Shown here one piece after another: positions 8,336 through 17,228 of a DNA stretch of 64,000 nucleotides; positions within the stretch are counted from its first letter, which is position 1; each line of letters starts with the position of its first letter. The stretch covers positions 1-64,000 of the forward strand of contig NZ_VMDW02000054.1 in the NCBI RefSeq assembly GCF_007644045.2, written 5' to 3'. Below the pieces are notes generated by a model. It worked only from the letters and a program-made list of their open reading frames with translations, ran no database searches and was not told where the DNA came from. The translations under genes and the position numbers were made by a program. This DNA comes from Vogesella urethralis. Lineage in GTDB: Bacteria; Pseudomonadota; Gammaproteobacteria; Burkholderiales; Chromobacteriaceae.

Positions 8336-9283
8336 TCAGGCGCGGTGGGTAATGCGCCAGCACTGGTGAATTTTCTTGTTGCGGAAGTCTTCCGGCACCG
8401 ATTGTGCGCTGATGTCGCGCACGGCATAGTCGGCTACCAGTCGTTCATCCAGCGTGAAGCTGCGCAGGTTATTGCTGAAGTACAGCACGCCGTCCGGCGC
8501 CAGCAGGCGCATGGCGCCGTCCACCAGTTTCAGCTGGTCGCGCTGCACGTCCAGCTCGTCCATCATCTTCTTGCTGTTGGAAAAGCTGGGCGGGTCCATC
8601 ACGATCAGGTCGAACTGCTTGCCCGCTACCCAGGCGTCTTCCAGGTACTGGAACACGTCGTCGCGGATCAGCTCATGCTTGGCCAGGTCCAGGCCGTTGA
8701 GCTCGAAGTTGCGGCGGCTCCAGGCCTGGTAGGTGTTGGACAGGTCCACCGTCTCGCTGGATACCGCACCGCCGCTGGCGGCGTAGCAGGTAAAGCTGCC
8801 GGTGTAGGCAAACAGGTTCAGAAAACGCTTGCCGGCGGCTTCTTCGCGCACGCGGCGGCGGGTGTTGCGGTGGTCGAGAAACAGGCCGGTATCGAGGTAG
8901 GCGTCGAGGTTGACCCAGAAGCGCAGGCCTTGCTCTTCCACGATGAAGTCTTCGCCTTCGCGGCCGGTTTTCTCGTACTGGTTTTCGCCTTTCTGGCGGC
9001 GGCGGGTTTTCAGCGAGATCTGCCACAGCGGCACACCGGTAACCTCGGTGATCACCTGCTGCACGGCGGCCATCCAGGCCTGGTAGTCGGCGTCTTCGAT
9101 CTGCCAGCCGGTATCATATTCCTGCAGGTGGATGCGTTCGCCGTACAGGTCGATGATCAGCGGAAACTGCGGCACGTCGCGGTCGTACACACGCCAGGCG
9201 TCCAGGCCGTTGCGGCGTGCCCACTTGCTGTAATGCTTGAAGTTCTTGGCCAGGCGGCCGGCAAAGGCCGATACGTCTACCAT
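8336..9283 (-). CDS. Stand-alone RlmK-like 23S rRNA methyltransferase
   Basis: The 315 residues match the C-terminal half of the fused RlmKL protein, which makes m7G2069 in 23S rRNA. It has an N-terminal KNFKHYSKWARR stretch, a PUA-like segment, then a Rossmann methyltransferase core with the SAM loop NLFAYTGSFTCYAASGGA and the catalytic-type DPPSFS motif at Asp230-Pro231-Pro232. The N-terminal RlmL half (THUMP plus m2G methyltransferase) is absent here, so the two activities would be on separate proteins in this organism. Assignment to the RlmK/RlmI group is firm. RlmK rather than RlmI is judged from the TVDLSNTYQAW and NKKIHQCWRI stretches. Confidence 0.8.
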   Translation of the reverse strand: MVDVSAFAGRLAKNFKHYSKWARRNGLDAWRVYDRDVPQFPLIIDLYGERIHLQEYDTGWQIEDADYQAWMAAVQQVITEVTGVPLWQISLKTRRRQKGENQYEKTGREGEDFIVEEQGLRFWVNLDAYLDTGLFLDHRNTRRRVREEAAGKRFLNLFAYTGSFTCYAASGGAVSSETVDLSNTYQAWSRRNFELNGLDLAKHELIRDDVFQYLEDAWVAGKQFDLIVMDPPSFSNSKKMMDELDVQRDQLKLVDGAMRLLAPDGVLYFSNNLRSFTLDERLVADYAVRDISAQSVPEDFRNKKIHQCWRITHRA

Positions 9284-9349
9284 GTTTTACCTCTCTGAAA
9301 TGCAGCGCGCCGGAGCGTGTCCGGCGCGACAAAATACGGAATGGCCAGG

Positions 9350-9359
9350 GTTGGCCGCA
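9350..9359 (+). repeat. Copy of the GTTGGCCGCA word
   Basis: An exact copy lies directly after the coaD stop codon (9364), between coaD and the methyltransferase start. Confidence 0.8.
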
Positions 9360-9363
9360 GGCC

Positions 9364-9891
9364 TCAGCCTTGTTGCTGGTAGTAGTTTACCAGCTTGCGG
9401 TACACCGGCTCCGGCACGTACTGGCGGATCATCTGTTCCCAGCCATTGGGGCCCATCAGGCCTTTGACCATGGTGGACGATACTTCGGCGTACTCGCGCG
9501 GCGGCAGCAGGAAGATGGTGGTGATGTCGGCGTGCAGGTCGGAGTTGATGTAGCGCATGGTGCGCTCGTACTCGTAATCGCTGGCGGTGCGGATGCCGCG
9601 AATGATGTAGTTGGCGTCGATGCTTTGCGCGTAGTTCACCAGAAACTGGTTTTCGAACACTTCTACCTTCAGCTTGGAAAAACCGCGCGTCACCGCACGC
9701 AGCATGTCCAGCCGCTCGTCCACCGAAAAGGTACAGCGCTTTTCCGGGTTGACGCCGATGGCGACCACCAGTTCGTCGAACAGCTCGACCGCTTCGCGGA
9801 TCATCCACAGATGACCGTTGGTGACCGGGTCGAAACTACCGGCGTAGACAGCTCGCTTCAATTGGCGCTTTCCTTTGTGGGTATGAGGCAT
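9364..9891 (-). CDS. coaD: Phosphopantetheine adenylyltransferase-type nucleotidyltransferase
   Basis: This 175-residue nucleotidyltransferase has the T/HxGH-type motif [10 protein letters not shown] at residues 18-27 and the CoaD-like [15 protein letters not shown] motif, then SSTMVKGL in place of the usual SSTxVRE. CoaD joins phosphopantetheine to AMP in coenzyme A synthesis; coaE, the next enzyme, is encoded near the other end of this window. The sequence differs from textbook CoaD in several places ([21 protein letters not shown]), a form I associate with Neisseria. A better start may be TTG at 9861, which has an AAGGAAA ribosome site and gives a protein starting with [11 protein letters not shown] different nucleotidyl acceptor cannot be excluded. 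Confidence 0.8.
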   Translation of the reverse strand: MPHTHKGKRQLKRAVYAGSFDPVTNGHLWMIREAVELFDELVVAIGVNPEKRCTFSVDERLDMLRAVTRGFSKLKVEVFENQFLVNYAQSIDANYIIRGIRTASDYEYERTMRYINSDLHADITTIFLLPPREYAEVSSTMVKGLMGPNGWEQMIRQYVPEPVYRKLVNYYQQQG

Positions 9892-9948
9892 AGCGGAATG
9901 TATCCTGCTTGAAGCCGGTGAAACAAGGCATTTATTGCTGCAGTGCAG

Positions 9949-9987
9949 AAAAAAGCGCCGCAGCGGTGTTTTTCACCACTACGGCGC
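9949..9987 (-). terminator. Terminator of the dpp operon
   Basis: GCGCCG (9955-9960) pairs with CGGCGC (9982-9987), and GGTG pairs with CACC further in. On the minus strand the stem is followed by six T (9954-9949). It lies 20 bases after the dppF stop codon. Confidence 0.88.
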
Positions 9988-10005
9988 ATTTTAGACCAGC
10001 CAGCA

Positions 10006-10980
10006 TCAGGCGTTGATGGTTTCCGCGTGGTGGCAGGCTACCTCACGCCCCAGTACGGTGCGCAGCTCGGGCACGTCCTTGCTGCAACGCTCGCTGGCGT
10101 ACGGGCAGCGCTTGTGGAAGGCGCAACCGGTAGGCGGGTTAAGCGGGCTGGGCAGCTCGCCCTGGATCTTGATCTTCACGCGGCGGTCTTCTTCGTGAAT
10201 CGACGGCGTAGCCGACAGCAGCGCTTGCGTGTACGGGTGCAGCGGCTTGTCGTAGATCACTTCCTTGGTGCCCACTTCCACCGCGCGGCCCAGGTACATC
10301 ACCATCAGGTCGTCAGCCACGTGTTCCACCACCGCCAGGTTGTGCGAGATGAACACGTAGGCGGTCTGGAACTCGTCCTGCAGGTCCATGAACAGGTTCA
10401 GCACCTGCGCCTGGATCGACACGTCCAGCGCCGAGGTCGGCTCGTCGGCCACCACGATTTGCGGCTGCAGCATCATGGCGCGCGCGATGGCAATACGCTG
10501 GCGCTGGCCGCCGGAGAACATGTGCGGGTAGCGGTAGTAGTGCTCCGGGCGCAGGCCGACGCGCTGCATCATGGCACGCACTTTTTCTTCGCGTTCCTTG
10601 GCGTTGAGGGTGGTGTTGATCAGCAGCGGCTCGCCCAGCTGGTCGCCGATTTTCTGGCGCGGGTTCAGCGAGGCGTACGGGTTCTGGAACACCATCTGCA
10701 CCTTGCTGCGCAGCGCTTTCAGCTCGGCCTTGCTGGCCTTGGCGATATCGACGCCGTCCAGCACCAGCGAACCGGCGGTGGGAGCTTCGATCAGCGTCAG
10801 CTGGCGCGCCAGCGTGGACTTGCCGCAGCCGGATTCACCCACCACGGCCAGCGTTTTACCGGCTTTCAGTTCGAACGAGACGCCGTTCAGCGCCTTCACC
10901 ACGGCCTTGGGTTTCAGAAAGCCCTGCGACACCTCGTAGTGACGGGTCAGATCGCGAGCCTGCATGACGGTCTGGCTCAT
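10006..10980 (-). CDS. dppF: Dipeptide ABC transporter ATP-binding protein DppF
   Basis: This 324-residue ATPase has Walker A GESGCGKS at 48-55, signature [14 protein letters not shown], Walker [13 protein letters not shown] and the oligopeptide-transporter C-terminal extension with a cysteine-bearing [12 protein letters not shown] stretch. With DppD it forms the ATPase pair that drives dipeptide uptake through DppB and DppC. Its start overlaps the dppD stop by four bases (ATGA), which indicates translational coupling. It is the last gene of the operon before the terminator. The substrate (dipeptides, perhaps also haem or aminolevulinate as in E. coli) is inferred from family. Confidence 0.93.
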   Translation of the reverse strand: MSQTVMQARDLTRHYEVSQGFLKPKAVVKALNGVSFELKAGKTLAVVGESGCGKSTLARQLTLIEAPTAGSLVLDGVDIAKASKAELKALRSKVQMVFQNPYASLNPRQKIGDQLGEPLLINTTLNAKEREEKVRAMMQRVGLRPEHYYRYPHMFSGGQRQRIAIARAMMLQPQIVVADEPTSALDVSIQAQVLNLFMDLQDEFQTAYVFISHNLAVVEHVADDLMVMYLGRAVEVGTKEVIYDKPLHPYTQALLSATPSIHEEDRRVKIKIQGELPSPLNPPTGCAFHKRCPYASERCSKDVPELRTVLGREVACHHAETINA

Positions 10981-11951
10981 GAGGCCTCCTTGTCGAACAG
11001 CGGGTAGAAGCAGCGCACGGCACCGTGCTGATGCGGGGTAATGGACGGGCGGCTGTCACGACAGGCTTGCTGCACGTGCGGGCAGCGCGGGCTGAGCAGG
11101 CAGCCTTTCGGGCGGTCGTACTGGCCGGGCACGATGCCGGGCAGCGTGGACAGGCGGTGTGCGCCTTTGCTGTGCTCGGGAATGGACGACAGCAGCGCCT
11201 GGGTGTACGGGTGCACCGGCTGGCGGAACAGCTGCGGCACCACGCCCTCTTCGGCCACCTGGCCGGCGTACATCACCGCCACGCGGTGTGCCACTTCGGC
11301 AATCACGGCCAGATCGTGGGTAATCATGATCAGCGCCATATTGCGCTCTTTCTGCAGGTTGACCAGCAGGTCCATGATCTGCGCCTGGATGGTGACGTCC
11401 AGCGCGGTGGTGGGTTCGTCAGCGATCAGCAGCTTGGGGTTACAGGCCAGTGCCACGGCGATCATCACGCGCTGGCTCATGCCGCCGGACAGCTGGTGCG
11501 GGTAGGCTTCCAGCCGGCTCTTGGGCGCCGGAATCTCCACCAGCTCCATCAGCTCCAGCGCCCGCGCTTTCAGCTCGGCACCGCGCAGCCCCTGGTGCAC
11601 CTTCAGCACCTCCATGATCTGGTAACCCACGGTGTAGCTGGGGTTCAGCGAGGTCATCGGGTCCTGGAAGATCATGGCGATGTCTTTGCCAACGATCTGG
11701 CGACGCGCCTTGGGTGTGATGGTGAGCAGGTCTTTACCGTCAAATTGCAGCTTGTCGGCCACAATGCGGCCCTGCCCTTCCAGCAGGCCCATCATCGCCA
11801 TCATGGTGACGGATTTGCCGGAGCCGGATTCGCCGACGATGCCGACGATCTCGCCCTGGTTGACGGTGAGGTCCAGGCCTTCCACCGCACGGAACGGGTT
11901 GGCCGCATTGCCGAACTCGACCGACAGGTTCTTGATTTCTAGCAGACTCAT
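10977..11951 (-). CDS. dppD: Dipeptide ABC transporter ATP-binding protein DppD
   Basis: This 324-residue ATPase has Walker A GESGSGKS at 40-47, signature [12 protein letters not shown], Walker [13 protein letters not shown] and the oligo/dipeptide-type C-terminal region with paired cysteines ([16 protein letters not shown]). It pairs with DppF. It lies nine bases downstream of dppC and overlaps dppF, within the order dppA-B-C-D-F. LSGGMSQR instead of LSGGQxQR in the signature is usual for this subfamily. Confidence 0.93.
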   Translation of the reverse strand: MSLLEIKNLSVEFGNAANPFRAVEGLDLTVNQGEIVGIVGESGSGKSVTMMAMMGLLEGQGRIVADKLQFDGKDLLTITPKARRQIVGKDIAMIFQDPMTSLNPSYTVGYQIMEVLKVHQGLRGAELKARALELMELVEIPAPKSRLEAYPHQLSGGMSQRVMIAVALACNPKLLIADEPTTALDVTIQAQIMDLLVNLQKERNMALIMITHDLAVIAEVAHRVAVMYAGQVAEEGVVPQLFRQPVHPYTQALLSSIPEHSKGAHRLSTLPGIVPGQYDRPKGCLLSPRCPHVQQACRDSRPSITPHQHGAVRCFYPLFDKEAS

Positions 11952-11960
11952 GATTTCCCC

Positions 11961-12884
11961 TTACGCAGCGCGCTTCATCTTCGGGTCCAGCGCGTCACGC
12001 AGGCCATCACCCATCAGGTTGATCGACAGCACGGCCAGCAGGATGGTGAGGCCAGGCATCAGCACCACCCACCAGGCGCTGGTCATGTAATCGCGGGCGC
12101 CGGACAGCATGGTGCCCCACTCCGGCGTCGGCGGCTGTACGCCCATGCCCAGGAAGCCCAAGGCCGAGATTTCCAGAATGGCAGCCGAGAAGCTCATGGT
12201 GGCGTGCACGATCAGCGGCGCCATGCAGTTGGGCAGCACGGTGACGAACATCAGGCGCAGCAGGCCGGCGCCCGACACGCGGGCGGCGGTCACGTAGTCG
12301 CGGTTCAGCTCGGTCATGGCCGAGGCGCGCGTCAGGCGCACGTAGCCCGGCAGGCCCACCACGGCGATGGCGATCATCGCGTTCACCAAGCCCGGCCCCA
12401 GAATGGCCATGATGGCGATGGCCAGCAGCAGCGACGGCAGCGCCATCATGATGTCCATCAGGCGCATGATCAGGCCGCCCATCACCTTGGGGAAAAACGC
12501 GGCCAACAGGCCCAGCACCACGCCAGGCAACAGCGACAGCAGCACCGAGATCAGGCTGATCAGCAGCGACATCTGCGCGCCGTAGAACAGGCGCGCCATG
12601 ATGTCGCGGCCCAGCTCGTCGGTGCCCAGCAGGAACTGGGCGCTACCGCCGGCTACCCACGCCGGCGGCGTCAGCAGGTGGTCGCGGTACTGTTCCAGCG
12701 GGTCGTGCGGGGAGATCAGCGGCGCAAACAGCGCACAGAAGATCACGATGGTCATGAACACCAGCCCGGCTACCGCACCCTTGTTCTGGCGGAAGCTCAG
12801 CCAGAACTCTTTCAGCGGGGACGGATAGCTCAGCGCCGGATCCTCGTTGGCCGCCACTTGCGGCGAAACATTCACATTAGCCAT
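11961..12884 (-). CDS. dppC: Dipeptide ABC transporter permease DppC
   Basis: This 307-residue inner-membrane permease has about six transmembrane segments, an N-terminal domain typical of OppC/DppC, and the EAA-loop region RASAMTELNRDYVTAARVSGAG that contacts the ATPases. It forms the membrane channel with DppB. The gene starts 12 bases after dppB. Confidence 0.93.
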   Translation of the reverse strand: MANVNVSPQVAANEDPALSYPSPLKEFWLSFRQNKGAVAGLVFMTIVIFCALFAPLISPHDPLEQYRDHLLTPPAWVAGGSAQFLLGTDELGRDIMARLFYGAQMSLLISLISVLLSLLPGVVLGLLAAFFPKVMGGLIMRLMDIMMALPSLLLAIAIMAILGPGLVNAMIAIAVVGLPGYVRLTRASAMTELNRDYVTAARVSGAGLLRLMFVTVLPNCMAPLIVHATMSFSAAILEISALGFLGMGVQPPTPEWGTMLSGARDYMTSAWWVVLMPGLTILLAVLSINLMGDGLRDALDPKMKRAA

Positions 12885-12896
12885 AGTGCTACCTGC

Positions 12897-13925
12897 TTAT
12901 TTGGCGTGACGGATACGCGGGTTGGCGATGCCGTACAGGATGTCGACGATGAAGTTGGTGAGGATCACCAGCGTAGCCACGATCAGGATGCCGTTCTGCA
13001 CCACCGGGTAGTCGCGGCGGCCGATGGCCTCGATCAGCCACTTGCCGATACCGGGCCACGAGAAGATGGTTTCGGTCAGCACCGCGCCACCCATCAGCGT
13101 GCCCACCTGCAGGCCGATCACGGTCAGTACCGGAATCAGCGCATTGCGCAGGGTGTGGATGAAGATCACGCGTGCCGGCGACAGGCCTTTGGCGCGGGCA
13201 GTACGGACGTAGTCTTCGCGCAGCACTTCCAGCATCGACGAACGCGTCATCCGTGCGATGGTGGCCAGCGGGATGGTACCCAGCACCACGGTCGGCAGGA
13301 TCAGGTGCATCACCGCGTCCTTGAAGGCACCGGCGTTGATGTCCGGGTCTGCCACCTGGGCACGCCAAGCGTCAATCAGCATGAAGCCGGTTTGCGGCGC
13401 CACGTCAAAAGCCAGGTCGATACGGCCGGATACCGGCGTCCAGCCCAGGTACACAGAGAAGAACATCACCGCCAACAGGCCCCACACGAAAATGGGCATC
13501 GAGAAGCCGGTGAGCGACAAGCCCATCACGCCGTGGTCGAAGATGGAGCCGCGCTTGATGGCGGCAATCACCCCGGCCAGCAGCCCGAACACAGTGGCGA
13601 ACACCAGCGCGCACAGCGCCAGCTCCAGCGTGGCCGGGAACAGGGTGGTGAATTCTTTCCATACGCTTTCCTGGGTCTTGAGCGAGGCGCCCAGGTCACC
13701 GTGGAACAGCTTGGACAGGTAATCGAAGTACTGCACGTACAGCGGCTGGTCCAGGCCCAGTCGCTTCATGGCGGCAGCGTGCATGACCGGGTCCAGCGAG
13801 CGTTCGCCCACCATGACCTCGATGGGGTCGCCAGGAATCATGCGGATCAGTGCGAACGTAATCAGCGTAATGCCGAAGAAGGTGGGGACGAGTACACCCA
13901 GCCTGCGCAGAATGAAGGAAAACAT
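12897..13925 (-). CDS. dppB: Dipeptide ABC transporter permease DppB
   Basis: This permease of 342 residues starts MFSFILRRLGVLVPTFFGI, the standard DppB N-terminus. The EAA loop MLEVLREDYVRTARAKGLS is clear. I choose ATG 13925 because a GGGAGA ribosome site lies just upstream; the frame stays open further upstream without family similarity. The gap to dppA (13926-14252) holds stem-loops at 14196-14219 and 14228-14241 and no gene. Confidence 0.93.
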   Translation of the reverse strand: MFSFILRRLGVLVPTFFGITLITFALIRMIPGDPIEVMVGERSLDPVMHAAAMKRLGLDQPLYVQYFDYLSKLFHGDLGASLKTQESVWKEFTTLFPATLELALCALVFATVFGLLAGVIAAIKRGSIFDHGVMGLSLTGFSMPIFVWGLLAVMFFSVYLGWTPVSGRIDLAFDVAPQTGFMLIDAWRAQVADPDINAGAFKDAVMHLILPTVVLGTIPLATIARMTRSSMLEVLREDYVRTARAKGLSPARVIFIHTLRNALIPVLTVIGLQVGTLMGGAVLTETIFSWPGIGKWLIEAIGRRDYPVVQNGILIVATLVILTNFIVDILYGIANPRIRHAK

Positions 13926-14195
13926 GTTGAATGAGTCTCCCGTGCACGCCCTTGTGGGGCATGACGTGTACAGCCAGAAACGCAGACAAACGGGGAAGTA
14001 CGACAACAGCAGAAGGGGAAGCGAGGGGTGCCGGGCAGCTTGCAACTGAACCACCCACCTATACCAGCAACAAGGCCGCCACGGCAGAACGCACTTTACG
14101 CGCCCCGGCCCTGCCCTGCCTTGATACAGATCAACCCGTCCTAACGCTACCTATCGATAAATTCCCGTTTGCATAAACGGCCAGCCAGTGAGCAA

Positions 14196-14241
14196 ACAAG
14201 GAGGCCGAAGCCTCCTTGTCCCAACAGGGGGCCGCAGCCCC
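14196..14241 (-). terminator. Intercistronic stem-loops between dppA and dppB
   Basis: ACAAGGAGGC (14196-14205) pairs with GCCTCCTTGT (14210-14219) around a CGAA loop. A second small hairpin, GGGGC with GCCCC, lies at 14228-14241. Neither is followed by a T run on the minus strand. They look like processing or stabilising structures that would keep dppA mRNA more abundant than the rest, as in other binding-protein transporter operons. The rest of the 330-base gap shows nothing else I can name. Confidence 0.6.
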
Positions 14242-14252
14242 GTGCTACCAGC

Positions 14253-15845
14253 TTACTTGACGCTGACACCCGCGAACGAGTAGTCGCCGAACGGGCTGAT
14301 CTTGAAGCCGTCCACTTCCTTGCGCATCGGCTGGTTCACAGTCGAGTGGGCAATCGTGGACCACGGCAGGTCTTTCTTGAAGGTTTCCTGGGCTTTCTGG
14401 TACAGCGCAGTACGCTCTTTCACGTCGGTGCTCTTACGGGCTTTCAGTACCGCAGCGTCGAAATCCTTGCTGCAGTAGCGCGCGTAGTTGGAACCGCCGA
14501 TGGCTTCGCAAGTCAGCAGCACGCCCAGGAAGTTATCCGGGCTGGCGTAGTCGCCGGTCCAGCCGATCAGGCCGGTGTCGTGCTCGCCGTTCTTCATGCG
14601 CTTCAGGTACTCGCCCCACTCGTAAGTGGTGATCTTGGCTTTCACGCCGATCTTGGCCCAGTCGGCCTGGATCATTTCGGCCATCAGTTTGGCGTTCGGG
14701 TTGTACGGACGCTGAACCGGCATCGCCCACAGGGTGATTTCGAAGCCGTTCGGGTAGCCGGCCTTGGCCAGCAGTGCCTTGGCCTTGGCCACGTCTACTG
14801 CCGGGTTACGCAGCTTGTTGTTGTACGACCACAGCGAAGCCGGGAACGGGTTGGCCGCTTCCTGGCCCTGGCCTTGGTATACCGCATCGATGATGGCTTT
14901 GCGGTTGATGGCCATGTCCAGCGCCTGGCGCACTTCCAGTTTCTTCAGCTGCGGCTTTTCAACGTTGTAAGCCAGGTAGCCGATGTTGAAGCCCGGAGCG
15001 GTGGTCACTTTCAGTGCCGGGTCGGACTTCATCGCCGGCAGGTCCTGCGGCTTCGGATAGGACATGATGTGGCACTCGCCAGCCTTCATCTTCTGGGCGC
15101 GTACCGAGGCGTCAGTGGTGATGGCGAAAATCAGGTTGTCGACTTTCACATCGCCTTTTTTCCAGTACTGCTTGTTGGCTTTGTAGCGGATCTGCGCGTC
15201 TTTCTGGTAGCGCACCAGAATGAACGGGCCGGTACCTACCGGCTGCTGGTTGATCTGGGCAGCTTTGCCTTCTTTGACCAGCTTGTCAGCGTACTCGGCC
15301 GACTGGATGGACGCGAACGGCATGGCGATCTTGGCCAGCAGGTCGGCATCCGGGTCTTTCAGGGTGAATTTGACGGTGTTGGCGTCAACTTTCTCTACCT
15401 TCACGATATTGCCGTCCAGGCCGGTATCGGAAGCGTACGGGAATTCAACCGGGTAAGCCTTGTTGAACGGGTGGTTCTTGTCGGTCATGCGGCCGAAGGT
15501 GAACACCACGTCGTCAGCGGTGAAGTCGCGGCTGGGGGTGAAGTAGTCGGTGGTGTGGAATTTCACGCCCTTGCGCAGCTTGAAGGTGTATTCCTTGCCG
15601 TCCGGGGACACGGTCCAGGACTCGGCCAGACCCGGGATGGTCTTGGTGGAGCCTTTTTCGAATTCAACCAGACGGTTGAACATGGCGTGGCCGGCAGCGT
15701 CGAAGGTGGAACCACCAGTGTACTGGGCGGAGTCGAAGCCTTCCGGGCTGGCTTCGGAGCAGTAAATCAGTGTGCCGGCTGCGTGAGCGGCGGTGGCAGC
15801 GGCGGTCAGGCCGGCTGCAAACAGCAGATGTTTGGCAACTCGCAT
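14253..15845 (-). CDS. dppA: Periplasmic dipeptide-binding protein DppA
   Basis: This solute-binding protein of 530 residues has a clean signal peptide (MRVAKHLLFAAGLTAAATAAHA) and the SBP family 5 fold, recognisable from LIYCSEASPEGFDSAQYT and the C-terminal PWSTIAHSTVNQPMRKEVDG. It captures dipeptides in the periplasm and delivers them to DppBC. Start 15845 is preferred over upstream in-frame ATGs because it begins the signal peptide and has AGAGAAA upstream. It is the first gene of the dpp operon. A LysR-type regulator is encoded divergently. Confidence 0.93.
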   Translation of the reverse strand: MRVAKHLLFAAGLTAAATAAHAAGTLIYCSEASPEGFDSAQYTGGSTFDAAGHAMFNRLVEFEKGSTKTIPGLAESWTVSPDGKEYTFKLRKGVKFHTTDYFTPSRDFTADDVVFTFGRMTDKNHPFNKAYPVEFPYASDTGLDGNIVKVEKVDANTVKFTLKDPDADLLAKIAMPFASIQSAEYADKLVKEGKAAQINQQPVGTGPFILVRYQKDAQIRYKANKQYWKKGDVKVDNLIFAITTDASVRAQKMKAGECHIMSYPKPQDLPAMKSDPALKVTTAPGFNIGYLAYNVEKPQLKKLEVRQALDMAINRKAIIDAVYQGQGQEAANPFPASLWSYNNKLRNPAVDVAKAKALLAKAGYPNGFEITLWAMPVQRPYNPNAKLMAEMIQADWAKIGVKAKITTYEWGEYLKRMKNGEHDTGLIGWTGDYASPDNFLGVLLTCEAIGGSNYARYCSKDFDAAVLKARKSTDVKERTALYQKAQETFKKDLPWSTIAHSTVNQPMRKEVDGFKISPFGDYSFAGVSVK

Positions 15846-16257
15846 GGTTTCTCTATTCCCTATTTCTACTTTGATGGAAGTGATGCCTGGGCATCGCACG
15901 TCTCGTGATGCAAATGCCGTGCCGGTGTTAGCCCCGGACGTATACATTATGCAACGCACTAGAACGACAACAAGCTCGGCTTGTTATTTTTCACCACAAA
16001 GCATGAGCCAGGCAGTGCGCTTGTTGTGTTTTAGGCGCTTTCCTGATGCAGATCACGCCTTTTTATGACGTGATGTTGCAACGGATGTAGACAGACTGCA
16101 GCTCAAGCTGTCGGACAGTGTGCCTGTCCGATCGCGGCTGAGTATTTCACAGCTTTTCTTATCACATCCACTGAGTAAAATTGATGTTCTATGTGATTTT
16201 GTTATAGGCTGCTGCGCACTGCCGCTTGCGGCCAACCTTGCACGTTGATAGATAAAA
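15846..16257. promoter_or_regulatory. Divergent control region of dppA and the LysR gene
   Basis: This 410-base gap has no gene. It holds several palindromes: AACAAGC/GCTTGTT with a following ATTTTT (15969-15991), ATCACG/CGTGAT near 16052-16074, TCGGACAG/CTGTCCGA (16111-16118 and 16124-16131) and ATCACAT/ATGTGAT (16161-16167 and 16191-16197). A possible promoter for the LysR gene is TTGATG (16181-16186) with TATAGG (16203-16208), spaced by 16. Which palindrome is an operator cannot be decided from one sequence. Confidence 0.5.
16227..16236 (-). repeat. Copy of the GTTGGCCGCA word
   Basis: An exact copy, in the longer form TGCGGCCAACCTT, lies 22 bases upstream of the LysR start codon. It is one of the few copies found 5' of a gene. 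Confidence 0.75.
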
Positions 16258-17184
16258 ATGATTCGTTTTCGCCAGATCGAGGCATTTCGTTGCCTGATGA
16301 GCTGCGGCACCACGGTGGCCGCCGCCCGCCGCATGCACATCACCCAGCCCGCGATCAGCCGGCTGATCGCCGATCTGGAAGACGACCTGGGCTTCCGCCT
16401 GTTCAACCGCGCCAAAGGCCGGCTGGAACCCACCACCGCCGCCATCCGCTTCCAGCGCGCCGTGGAAGAAAACTTTCTGGGCCTGGAGCGCTTGCGCCAG
16501 GTGGCGGAAACCATCCGCAACGAGGAAAACGAAGGTCTGGCCATCGCCTGCATGCCGGTGCTGTCTACCAGCCTGCTGCCGCAGATCCTGAAAGAATTCT
16601 TCAAGCTGCGCCCCGAGGTGCCGGTACGCATCGATACCGTCGGCAACGCCGAAGTCACCGTCAAGCTGCAGGATCTGAAAGTGGACGTGGCCATCAGCCT
16701 GGCCTTTCCGGCCATCGCCGGTATCGAGGTGGAACCGCTATTGGAGGCCGACGTGCTGTGCGCACTACCGGCCGACCACCCGCTGGCCGAACGCGACTAC
16801 ATCACGCCGCAAGACCTGGCCGAAGAAACCATCATCGGCTGGCTGCCCAACTACCCGCTAAGCCAGAACCAGGAGCAGAAGTACTTCGGACACGCCGGCG
16901 TCAGCCCGCGCTACAACATCCGCACCCACGCCTCGCACACCCGCTATGCGATGGTGGCCAACGGCTTTGGGGTATCGATCGTGGAACCGTTTGCCAGCGA
17001 ACTGTGGGCCACGCAAGGCGTGGTGACGCGGCCGTTCCAGACGCCGGCCAAGCACGAATACGTGCTGGCCTATCCGTCCAGCGGCAGCCGCTCTGCCATC
17101 CTGCAAGATTTCCGCCTGGCCACGCTGCGCGTGGTCAATGACCCCGAGCTGGTGCCGTGGGGGCGGGCACTGACGCGGGAATGA
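16258..17184 (+). CDS. LysR family transcriptional regulator
   Basis: This 308-residue regulator has an N-terminal winged helix-turn-helix (residues 1-60, with TVAAARRMHITQPAISRLIADLE) and a periplasmic-binding-protein-like effector domain. It is divergent from dppA, and LysR proteins usually control the divergent neighbour, so control of the dipeptide transporter is the obvious guess. The sequence resembles the amino-acid-responsive OccR/NocR-like branch, but the effector is unknown. The gene ends at a bidirectional terminator. Confidence 0.88.
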   Translation: MIRFRQIEAFRCLMSCGTTVAAARRMHITQPAISRLIADLEDDLGFRLFNRAKGRLEPTTAAIRFQRAVEENFLGLERLRQVAETIRNEENEGLAIACMPVLSTSLLPQILKEFFKLRPEVPVRIDTVGNAEVTVKLQDLKVDVAISLAFPAIAGIEVEPLLEADVLCALPADHPLAERDYITPQDLAEETIIGWLPNYPLSQNQEQKYFGHAGVSPRYNIRTHASHTRYAMVANGFGVSIVEPFASELWATQGVVTRPFQTPAKHEYVLAYPSSGSRSAILQDFRLATLRVVNDPELVPWGRALTRE

Positions 17185-17210
17185 AAAAAGGCGCCGCAAG
17201 GCGCCTTTTT
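17185..17210. terminator. Bidirectional terminator
   Basis: GGCGCC (17190-17195) pairs with GGCGCC (17200-17205) around GCAA, flanked by A5 on one side and T5 on the other. It serves the LysR gene and the convergent ketoacyl synthase gene. Confidence 0.92.
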
Positions 17211-17216
17211 GATGCC

Positions 17217-17226
17217 TGCGGCCAAC
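17217..17226 (-). repeat. Copy of the GTTGGCCGCA word
   Basis: An exact copy sits between the terminator and the stop codon of the ketoacyl synthase gene. Confidence 0.75.
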
Positions 17227-17228
17227 GT

